Shown: positions 46,067 to 53,306 of the stretch, one piece after another | How positions within the stretch are numbered: the first letter of the stretch is position 1 | Layout of the letters: each line of letters begins with the position of its first letter | Assembly (NCBI GenBank): GCA_017479935.1 | Contig: JAFVBO010000118.1 | Span: forward strand, 1-64,000 | Source of the DNA: Lachnospiraceae bacterium | Lineage (GTDB): Bacteria > Bacillota > Clostridia > Lachnospirales > Lachnospiraceae | Direction: 5' to 3' | DNA length: 64,000 bases | The notes under the pieces: generated by a model | Databases searched by the model: none | What the model was told of the DNA's origin: nothing | What the model saw: the letters and a program-made list of their open reading frames with translations, nothing else | Program-made: the position numbers and the translations under genes

Positions 46067-46172
46067 TCTGACAGGGGACGGACCTGCGTCATAATTTCTG
46101 ACAGGGGACGGATCTGTGTCACAAAAACTGACAATTGTCAGTTTTTGTGACACAGGTCCGTCCCCTGTCAGA
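46067..46172. repeat. GTGACAGGGGACGGG repeat with 76-bp near-perfect palindrome
   Basis: One direct unit (46067-46092) followed by an inverted pair at 46097-46172: 38-bp arms matching at 37 positions, centred on CAATTG. The single mismatch again gives a U-G pair in plus-strand RNA, at the same unit position as in the 20.1 and 52.3 kb palindromes. Confidence 0.92.
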
Positions 46173-46204
46173 TTCTGTGAATAGTAACCTGAACTGTAAG
46201 CCGG

Positions 46205-46233
46205 TTGCGCACTGTCCTGCGCAATGGTATACT
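46205..46233 (+). promoter_or_regulatory. Promoter with overlapping inverted repeat upstream of the YesM-type kinase
   Basis: TTGCGC (46205-46210), 17-bp spacer and TATACT (46228-46233). TTGCGC and GCGCAA (46219-46224) form an inverted repeat across the -35 box and spacer, a plausible operator. The predicted start near 46240 leaves too little room for translation from ATG 46251, supporting ATG 46311. Confidence 0.5.
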
Positions 46234-46310
46234 GATACCCGTGCGATCCGATGAATATTCAGGAAGACAGAAAATGTGACGAACAACTTATGATGGGATT
46301 TAGAGGGAAG

Positions 46311-48083
46311 ATGAAAAAAACGGAAGGACAAAACGACAGACCAAGACTGACGCTGCAGCAGCGATTAATCCTGATCACGGCAACGCTTGCCGTCTTTGTG
46401 CTGGGGCTGATCGCCTGGGTCGGCTACAGGGAGAGAAATGCGCAGGAGCGGGAGCTTTATGCGGGGCTGCGGAACGAAACCGCCTCTCGTATGACCGAAC
46501 TGGATCTGATGTTGGAGATGGGGCAGGAGCTTGCGTTTCAGATGGCTATCCAGGATTCGGATCTGGAGTATCTGGCGGTTTTATCCGAATGGGATACGGC
46601 TGCCTGGCTGAGAAATCAGTCTGTCAGCCGGAAACTGAATCGGATGTTTCAGATCCTTCCATTACAGGCTGTTCCGTTTATCTATTATGAAAAGGCTGAT
46701 ATCTTTTACAACGGAGGCGTTTCTCCGGATATTACGGAGAAGCTGCTTCAGAGAATACAGAAACAGGCTACGGTGCCGCTCAGTGGACTGTGGGAATGGC
46801 TGGCGGTTCCTCAGGGGCCCGTTTTGTATTACATGGTGGATGAGGGCCATTATGTACTGGGTCTATGGGTGGAACTTTCGGAACTTGCCCGTTATCTGCA
46901 GGCGGGGCATGCAGAGACACCCATGGCTTTTTTGACTGAAGATCAAAGCCTTTTGTCTGCGGAGGGAGAGTTTCAAATCATAGGAAGAGATCCGGCGGCA
47001 GAGGGACTTGTTTTGTCCGGTCAGGAGAAAAGCGGGGACGGACAGGAGAATCTTCCGATCCGGTGTGCGGATGAAGCCGGAAATGAGTGGATCGGGTTCT
47101 CATCGGAAAGCCTGAGGGGAAATTTCAGCCTTCTGTGTCTGTTTCGGGAAGAGGCGCTTTTGAAGAACATGCGTCATCCGGGCAGGTTTATAGGGACGGT
47201 GCTGGCTGTTTTTCTGCTCTTGTTTGTGACGTATCTCTTTCTTTGGCACCGATGGTTTTTAAAACCCGTGCAGCTTTTGCGAGAAAGCATGGCGCATATT
47301 CAGGAAGGCGACAGCGCGTACCGAATTCCGGAAGCCTCCTACGGAAGCGAAGAATTCCGGGTTGTCGTCCGGGAATTCAATGAGCTGATGGATCACATGA
47401 ATCAATTGCGGATCCAGCTGTACGAGGATGAACTGAAGCAGGAGCGCACCAAGCTGGACTATTTAAGCCGCCAGATTCAACCGCACTTTATCTTAAACAC
47501 GCTCAACACGCTGTACAATCACAGCCAGGATCCGGAAACATTCCGGAAGCTCCTCATGCTGACGTCGCGGTATTATCGCTATGTGGTTTACGTGAATTCC
47601 AGCCAGGTCCCTTTAGGCGAGGAAATGGATCATATCGAGGATTATCTGAAGCTGCAGAAAATCCGGTATCCGCGGGGATTTGAATTCCAGGTGAGCTGCC
47701 CGGACGAACTGCGGAGCTTTCCGATCCCGCCGTTTTTGATAGAGAGCTTTGTCGGAAATGCCGTGAAATACGGAATTACGCCGGGGGAAGAGTCCTTTTT
47801 GTCGGTGACGGCCGGTGAGAAAGAGGATGGTACCTGTTTTATCGCGGTACAGGATAAGGGAGAAGGGTTTTCCGAGGAAATTCTGCGCGCAGTGGAAGAA
47901 TTCAAGCAAACCGGAAAAGGAACGGAAGAACTGGGGGAGGGAATGAGAAACTCCATGGAGCGGCTCATTCTGATCTATCAGGATCGGGCCTCCATCACGT
48001 TTTCCAATGAAGGCGGCGGCGCGCGCGTCCTGGTAGAGATCAGAAAGGATGTTGGAAATCATGCAGGCACTGATTGTGGATGA
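46311..48083 (+). CDS. YesM-type sensor histidine kinase
   Basis: A 590-residue membrane kinase. N-terminal helix (LILITATLAVFVLGLIAWVG), an extracellular sensing domain (about 45-285), a second helix (FIGTVLAVFLLLFVTYLFLW), a HAMP-like linker, the His_kinase core with phospho-histidine in SRQIQPHFILNTLNTLYNHS, and an ATP-binding domain with ESFVGNAVKYGI (N-box) and DKGEGF (G1). AGAGGG precedes ATG 46311; the frame is open back to 46251. It overlaps the AraC-type regulator gene. Such kinases usually sense carbohydrates or surface stress with a binding protein, and an orphan binding protein follows here. Confidence 0.9.
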   Translation: MKKTEGQNDRPRLTLQQRLILITATLAVFVLGLIAWVGYRERNAQERELYAGLRNETASRMTELDLMLEMGQELAFQMAIQDSDLEYLAVLSEWDTAAWLRNQSVSRKLNRMFQILPLQAVPFIYYEKADIFYNGGVSPDITEKLLQRIQKQATVPLSGLWEWLAVPQGPVLYYMVDEGHYVLGLWVELSELARYLQAGHAETPMAFLTEDQSLLSAEGEFQIIGRDPAAEGLVLSGQEKSGDGQENLPIRCADEAGNEWIGFSSESLRGNFSLLCLFREEALLKNMRHPGRFIGTVLAVFLLLFVTYLFLWHRWFLKPVQLLRESMAHIQEGDSAYRIPEASYGSEEFRVVVREFNELMDHMNQLRIQLYEDELKQERTKLDYLSRQIQPHFILNTLNTLYNHSQDPETFRKLLMLTSRYYRYVVYVNSSQVPLGEEMDHIEDYLKLQKIRYPRGFEFQVSCPDELRSFPIPPFLIESFVGNAVKYGITPGEESFLSVTAGEKEDGTCFIAVQDKGEGFSEEILRAVEEFKQTGKGTEELGEGMRNSMERLILIYQDRASITFSNEGGGARVLVEIRKDVGNHAGTDCG

Positions 48084-48864
48084 TGAAGAACAGACCGTCA
48101 TCAATCTTCAGCGAAATGTTGACTGGAAAGCCGCGGAAATCTCCCGGACATTTGGAGCGCTGTCCGCGCGGGAGGCCAGGCGGATCCTGGAAGCGGAAGA
48201 GATATCGCTGATCCTGTGCGATATTGAGATGCCGGGGGAAAGCGGACTGGATTTGATTGAATGGCTGCGGGAAGAAGCGGATTTCAACGGGCGGAACTAC
48301 GAATGCATCATCCTGACCTGCTATCCGGATTACCGGTTTATGCGGCGGGCGCTTCAGATGGGATGTCGGGATTATCTGCTAAAACCCGTGGACTACAGTG
48401 AACTGGGCGAGGCGGTGAAAAAAGCGGCGCATGCGGCAGAGGAGAGAAAGCAAAAACTCCTTTTTGCGGAGCCTGACAAAGCGGAACCGGCGCCTGGCGC
48501 GGCGGATTACACCGATCATCGTCAGGCGGCTTCCGGACAGCAGCTGATTAAAAGCAAGGTTATTCCCTATCTGGAAGAACACTTTGCTGAGGCAATCCCT
48601 GTGCCGGATATCGCGGCATATGCCGCTTTAAATCCGCAGTATCTGATGAGGGTCTTTAAGAAGGAAACGGGACTGTCCATTCTGGAGTATGTGACGGAAC
48701 TGCGGATGAAAAAGGCAGCCGAGATTTTGCGGGAAACCGATTGGAACAATGAACTCATTGCGGAGAGATGCGGATATATCAGCACCAACTATTTCATCCG
48801 TCTGTTCAAGAAGCATTATGGCATGACCCCGGGGGAATACAGGAGAGGAAAAGAGGGGAGATAA
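48061..48864 (+). CDS. YesN-type response regulator with AraC DNA-binding domain
   Basis: A 267-residue regulator. The receiver domain (about 1-120) shows IVDDEE, the phospho-aspartate in LILCDIEMPGESGLDLI and lysine in YLLKPVDY. A short linker leads to the AraC-type helix-turn-helix pair (about 165-265; VPDIAAYAALNPQYLMRVFKK and ERCGYISTNYFIRLFKKHYG). ATG 48061 gives the usual N-terminus; ATG 48049 is an alternative and both overlap the kinase gene. It should respond to that kinase; targets unknown but probably nearby genes. Confidence 0.9.
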   Translation: MQALIVDDEEQTVINLQRNVDWKAAEISRTFGALSAREARRILEAEEISLILCDIEMPGESGLDLIEWLREEADFNGRNYECIILTCYPDYRFMRRALQMGCRDYLLKPVDYSELGEAVKKAAHAAEERKQKLLFAEPDKAEPAPGAADYTDHRQAASGQQLIKSKVIPYLEEHFAEAIPVPDIAAYAALNPQYLMRVFKKETGLSILEYVTELRMKKAAEILRETDWNNELIAERCGYISTNYFIRLFKKHYGMTPGEYRRGKEGR

Positions 48865-48867
48865 AGT

Positions 48868-50385
48868 ATGAAAGGATTATGTCGATGGCACGGCAGACGA
48901 GTGGCTTTATTGGCTGCCATATTGGCCGTCTGCCTGTTTTCGTCGGCCTGTTCTATTTCCAGGCTGGGAGCAGGAGAGGAGAATCAAACGGATGAAATCG
49001 TGACGCTGGTCATTGAAAACATGGGATTTCGGGAGGAACTGCCGGATCTGAACCTTGTCGAAGAGCGGATTAACGAGAAGACAATCCCGGAGATCGGATG
49101 CCGCATTCAGATAAAAAACTGTCGGATCAGTCAGCATAGTAATCTGGTGCAGAGCGCGGCGCTTGGAAAAATCCAGGTAGATATCGTGGGAACCGCCATG
49201 GGAACTTCCCTCTCGGAGCTGGCGGCGGATGGGACTATCTTTCCGTTGGATGAGTGGCTTGCACCGTATGAAGACACATTAAAAAAGAAAATAAAAGATA
49301 CTTTACCGGCTACTTCTATCGATGATCACATTTACGCGGTTTCCACGGTTCTGTATCCGGGGTATGCCATGGGGATCGGCTACAATCAGCATCTGGCGGA
49401 GGAATGCGGACTCTCGTTTCCGGAGACCATTCAGCTGGAAACACTGACCGAGATCGGCAGGAAGATGAAACAGAAACGACCGGATCTGTATCTGGCTGCG
49501 TTTGGAAGCGATGGTATGTCCGCCTTTGACAGCTTTTACGATGTGGAGAGCTTTGGCGGTCATTTTGCCTACGGCGGCATTCTGTACCCGCTGGAGAATT
49601 CGGATATTATCAATATTTATGAGACGGAAGAGTATCGGGCGTATTGTCATACCATGCGGCAGTGGACAAAAGAAGGGCTGATGCCACCCGATGCCTTAAC
49701 CTCCGGGGTTCATGCCTCTTCTCTGTTTAATCAGGAAAAAATTTTGCTTCAGTGGTCCAGTGTATCGCCGGATACGGAACTCTTGATACTGAAAAAGCAA
49801 CTGCCTTTTGAAGAGAAGCTGATCGCGATCACACCGAGCCGTGCCTCCACGTCGGAGGTACAGGAATATGCCTGGGGGATCTGCGCTACCTGCCGGCATC
49901 CGGAAAAGGCGATGGCTTTTCTGGATCTTTTATACCGGGATGCGGAGCTGGCCAATCTGATCACCTATGGAATAGAAGGGATTCACTATGAGAAGACGGG
50001 AGCGGAAACGATTCGTCCGCTAAAAGGGCCGGACGGCCTCATTGGATATGAAACCTATTTCAGCCATTTTGGAGATCCGGCGCTTTTGTATCACTACGGG
50101 GATGGAAACGAGCCGTCGGTGCAGGATGTTCTTTCCTTTTCCGCGCGAGCGGAAAAAGACCCTTCTTTTGGCTACACCTTTCAGACGAAGGGACTCGAGG
50201 CCAGGATCACCGCAATCGAGGAGGTGACGGAACGATACCGCACGGTACTTGAGGCGGGGATGGCCACGGATGTGGATCAGACGCTCAAGGAGTTTCACGA
50301 GGCATTAAAGGAAGCCGGGATGGATCTGGTGATTGAGGAGAACCGACGTCAGTTTGCCGATTGGATGGAAAAACGTATCTACTAA
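48868..50385 (+). CDS. Orphan ABC-type extracellular solute-binding lipoprotein
   Basis: A 505-residue lipoprotein (lipobox SSAC near residue 28). The fold signs are those of family-1 carbohydrate-binding proteins with a DUF3502-like C-terminus: TLVIENMGFREELPDLNLVEERIN, GIGYNQHLAEECGLSFPE, and WGICATCRHPEKAMAFLDLLYRD. It starts three bases after the AraC regulator stop, and no permease or ATPase follows, so it may feed the kinase as a sensor subunit or use permeases elsewhere. The final codons CGT ATC TAC TAA coincide with the edge of a repeat element, so the stop codon appears to be supplied by that repeat. Confidence 0.83.
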   Translation: MKGLCRWHGRRVALLAAILAVCLFSSACSISRLGAGEENQTDEIVTLVIENMGFREELPDLNLVEERINEKTIPEIGCRIQIKNCRISQHSNLVQSAALGKIQVDIVGTAMGTSLSELAADGTIFPLDEWLAPYEDTLKKKIKDTLPATSIDDHIYAVSTVLYPGYAMGIGYNQHLAEECGLSFPETIQLETLTEIGRKMKQKRPDLYLAAFGSDGMSAFDSFYDVESFGGHFAYGGILYPLENSDIINIYETEEYRAYCHTMRQWTKEGLMPPDALTSGVHASSLFNQEKILLQWSSVSPDTELLILKKQLPFEEKLIAITPSRASTSEVQEYAWGICATCRHPEKAMAFLDLLYRDAELANLITYGIEGIHYEKTGAETIRPLKGPDGLIGYETYFSHFGDPALLYHYGDGNEPSVQDVLSFSARAEKDPSFGYTFQTKGLEARITAIEEVTERYRTVLEAGMATDVDQTLKEFHEALKEAGMDLVIEENRRQFADWMEKRIY

Positions 50386-50513
50386 GCACAGCCGCTTGCA
50401 CCTCGCTGCAAGCGGCGTAAAACAAAAGTTGGCATGCCAAGCCACGGGCAATTTGGAATGCGCGGAGCGCATTGCCTGTGGCTTCGTATCTGCTCAGGTA
50501 CTGAGCAGATACG
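50378..50513. repeat. Hairpin repeat, long copy
   Basis: Shares TATCTACT-AGCACAGCCGC at its left end and GCCTGTGGC-TCGTA plus the 13-bp hairpin (CGTATCTGCTCAG, loop GTA, CTGAGCAGATACG; 50485-50513) at its right end with the copy at 34887-34942. The middle adds CCGCTTGCA/TGCAAGCGG and GGGCAAT/ATTGCC hairpins absent from the short copy. It overlaps the stop codon of the binding-protein gene. Confidence 0.75.
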
Positions 50514-50676
50514 AAAAACTGGACAGTGGCATGTCAGAATCGGATAGATAAAAGTGAGAATCGGGCAACTTTCCATAAAATTCTTGTGGTAAAATGTTCT
50601 TGTTTCATGCAAAGATGCTAAAACTCATCGGGTTATAGATGGGTGGGCGAAGCGTTGTAAGAAAGGAGAATAAAAA

Positions 50677-52260
50677 ATGAGAAAGACATGGAAAAAGGGC
50701 GCAGCTCTGGTTTTAGCTGGTGTGATGGCATTAGGAATGGCTTCGATGGCGGCAGATGAGCCGGCCGGCAGCAGCGGCGCAAGAAGGGAAACCTCCAAAA
50801 CCGATAAGAAAACAATTACCTGCGAAGAGGCAAGCTTTACGGAGAGCGTGCCGCGCGCGGAGAAGACCCGTATCATCATCACGCAGGATGGTGAAGTGGA
50901 TGATATGAACTCCCTGATCCACACTCTGTTATATGCCAATGACCTGGATATCGCCGGCATCGTGCAGAGCAGCTCTTCCCTGCATTTTTCCGGACATGAC
51001 GATGTAGAACCGTACCGCTGGATGGGAACGGACTGGATGAATGACTTTATGGATGCGTATGAAGCCGTATATCCGAACCTGAAGGTCCATGATGCGGATT
51101 ACATGACGCCGGAAGAAGTCCGCGCGATCACCAAGGTCGGCAACATCAAGGACAACGGCGAGATGGAAGAGGTGACGGAAGGTTCCGAGCTGATCAAGGC
51201 CTGCATCCTGGATGAGGATGAGCGGACACTGTACATTGGTATCGGCGGTGGTGCCAACACGGTTGGCCGTGCGCTGAAATCCATCGAGGAAGAATATAAG
51301 GAAACGGACAAGTGGAAGGAAATCTATGAGAAGGTGACGAAGAAGGTTGTCCTGACTCCTTGGGGCAATCAGGATAATGTTTACCAGAGCTACATATCCG
51401 TTGTATGGCCTGACATCAGAACCATGGACGTGAGCGGCGTTTCCGGCCCTGTTGGCTACAGCTATGGTACACAGGATATTCCTTTCCTTGCCAAGAAGAA
51501 AATGGAAGGAAGCTTCATGTATGAGCACCTTGTAAACGGACACGGCCCTCTGATGGATCTGTACGTCACCTGGGGCGACGGCACTTACCTGGAAGGTGAG
51601 GAATGGGGCAGCCAGTTTGGCGTGAACGAAGAGATGGTTGGCACCACGAACTGGTGGGGCGGCTCCTTCTTTGGCGCGGCTTACAACCGCTATGACTTCC
51701 TGTCCGAGGGCGATTCCCCCGACTGGATGATCGCGATCCCGACCGGCCTTCGCAGTCTGGAAGATCCTTCCTACGGCGGCTGGGGCGGCCGTTACGCCTT
51801 AGATTCCGAGACGACTCCTCACTATTCGCAGGCGAGAGGCGAGGTGACGATGAGTCACTGGATGGAAGCCATCATGAGCGAGTTTGCGGCCCGCGCCGAC
51901 TGGTGCATCGAGGACAGCTTTGAGAACGCCAACCACGCACCGGAAGTTGCGGTTGTGGAAGGCCTTGATTTTGAAGCGGCAGCCGGTGAAGAGATCACCC
52001 TGACCGCGAAAGCATTCGATCCCGATGGCAATGATGTTTCCATCTACTGGTGGGAATATGAAGAAGCCGACACCTACACGAAGGCAGAAGGCAGCGACGG
52101 CGTCCGCCTTGGCGCTGTGGAAGGCAACCAGGCTGGCGTGATCGTACGCATTCCGGCAGATGCGAAGTCCGGTGATACGATCCACATTATTCTGGAGGCC
52201 AATGATAATGCGCGCCATGCTCTGTATGCGTATCAGCGCGTGATCATAACGATTAAGTAA
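50677..52260 (+). CDS. Secreted DUF1593 (Sde182-like, nucleoside-hydrolase fold) protein
   Basis: A 527-residue exported protein: signal peptide about 1-26 (ALVLAGVMALGMASMA). A DUF1593 domain (about 60-420) begins RIIITQDGEVDDMNSLIHTL, where DGEVDDMNS echoes the DxDxxxDD calcium site of nucleoside hydrolases. A C-terminal beta-sandwich (about 430-527; ITLTAKAFDPDGNDVSIYWW) is typical of the family. Members in polysaccharide degraders such as Saccharophagus are linked to glycan use, but the reaction is not established. AGAAAGGAG precedes the ATG. Isolated between two repeat elements, downstream of the YesM/YesN/binding-protein set that may control it. Confidence 0.85.
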   Translation: MRKTWKKGAALVLAGVMALGMASMAADEPAGSSGARRETSKTDKKTITCEEASFTESVPRAEKTRIIITQDGEVDDMNSLIHTLLYANDLDIAGIVQSSSSLHFSGHDDVEPYRWMGTDWMNDFMDAYEAVYPNLKVHDADYMTPEEVRAITKVGNIKDNGEMEEVTEGSELIKACILDEDERTLYIGIGGGANTVGRALKSIEEEYKETDKWKEIYEKVTKKVVLTPWGNQDNVYQSYISVVWPDIRTMDVSGVSGPVGYSYGTQDIPFLAKKKMEGSFMYEHLVNGHGPLMDLYVTWGDGTYLEGEEWGSQFGVNEEMVGTTNWWGGSFFGAAYNRYDFLSEGDSPDWMIAIPTGLRSLEDPSYGGWGGRYALDSETTPHYSQARGEVTMSHWMEAIMSEFAARADWCIEDSFENANHAPEVAVVEGLDFEAAAGEEITLTAKAFDPDGNDVSIYWWEYEEADTYTKAEGSDGVRLGAVEGNQAGVIVRIPADAKSGDTIHIILEANDNARHALYAYQRVIITIK

Positions 52261-52270
52261 GATCCTTTAG

Positions 52271-52403
52271 TGTGACAGGGGACGGGCCTGTGTCACATTT
52301 TATCTGGCAGGAGACGAATCTGAAGAGGCGAATCTGACAGGGGACGGGTCTGTGTCACAAAAGCCGACGGCTTTTGTGACACAGGCCCGTCCCCTGTCAG
52401 ATT
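52271..52403. repeat. GTGACAGGGGACGGG repeat with 73-bp near-perfect palindrome
   Basis: A single unit (52271-52298) and an inverted pair at 52331-52403 with 36-bp arms, 35 matching, centred on GCCGACGGC. The only mismatch is again a T opposite G at the unit's GGGTCT position. A truncated TGTTAGATT copy may follow. Confidence 0.92.
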
Positions 52404-52445
52404 CAGACCCTGTTAGATTCCCCTCAGAATTATTCAGAATATGAT

Positions 52446-52473
52446 TTGCGCGTTCTATCTTATGTGATATAAT
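52446..52473 (+). promoter_or_regulatory. Extended -10 promoter for the ABC exporter operon
   Basis: TTGCGC (52446-52451), 16-bp spacer and TATAAT (52468-52473) preceded by TG one base away, the extended -10 form. Transcription would start near 52480, about 80 bases above the ATPase gene. Confidence 0.65.
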
Positions 52474-52562
52474 AGTCTTGTCGAGTCTGGCCAGTACAGT
52501 AGATCCTCTTTGCGGGAGGCCAGACGGACGGTTTGAAGTAAGGAGTAATCTGAAAAAGCAAG

Positions 52563-53303
52563 ATGGTTAAGATAGAACAAGAGGCCCGGAAGGAAGAAAA
52601 GGCGGTGCTTGTCTCTTTGCAGGGGGTGAGCAAAGACTATTCTTCCGGGGAGGGAAGACTGGAAGCGTTAAAGGATGTCAACCTGGACATCTATCAAAAT
52701 GAGTTTGTCGTGGTGCTTGGCGAATCCGGATGCGGGAAAACGACGCTGATGAATCTGATCGGCGGTATGGACTTTCCGACAGAGGGGCGGATTTTGGTAG
52801 AGGGCAGAGATTTCTCAGCCCCTTCCGATGCGGAGCTGACGCAGTACCGAAGAAAGACGGTGGGATATATTTTTCAGTCCTACAGCCTGATGCCGAACCT
52901 GACGGCGCTTGAAAATGTACAGTTTATCGCCGAGCTGGTGGCGGATCCTATGGACGCGAGGGAGGCGATCGACCGGGTTGGGCTTGCCGAGCGGGCGGGG
53001 CATTACCCGGGGGAGCTGTCGGTGGGACAGCAACAGCGGGTGGCTATTGCGAGAGCGATTGTAAAAAAGCCCCGGCTGATCCTGGCGGACGAGCCGACGG
53101 CCGCGCTGGATTATACGACCAGCATCGAGGTGCTGCGCGTGATCGAGGAGGTCGCCGGGGACAGGGAGACGACTGTGGTGATGGTCACACACAACCCGGA
53201 GATCGCCAAAATGGCGGATCGGGTGGTGCGCATGCGAAGCGGCCAGATTGCCTCCGTCACAGAGAATGCACATCCGCTGCACGCGGAGGAACTGGTCTGG
53301 TAA
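52563..53303 (+). CDS. ABC exporter ATPase (LolD/MacB/YtrE type)
   Basis: A 246-residue ATPase: Walker A GESGCGKTT, Q-loop YIFQSYSLMPNL, Walker B LILADEPTAALD and switch histidine VTHN. The signature reads LSVGQQQR rather than LSGGQQQR, a change at a normally invariant glycine. The type fits mechanotransmission exporters with FtsX-like permeases, and such a permease follows after three bases. Ribosome site AAGGAG is unusually far (about 18 bases) from the ATG, but an upstream stop in frame excludes an earlier start. Confidence 0.92.
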   Translation: MVKIEQEARKEEKAVLVSLQGVSKDYSSGEGRLEALKDVNLDIYQNEFVVVLGESGCGKTTLMNLIGGMDFPTEGRILVEGRDFSAPSDAELTQYRRKTVGYIFQSYSLMPNLTALENVQFIAELVADPMDAREAIDRVGLAERAGHYPGELSVGQQQRVAIARAIVKKPRLILADEPTAALDYTTSIEVLRVIEEVAGDRETTVVMVTHNPEIAKMADRVVRMRSGQIASVTENAHPLHAEELVW

Positions 53304-53306
53304 GCT

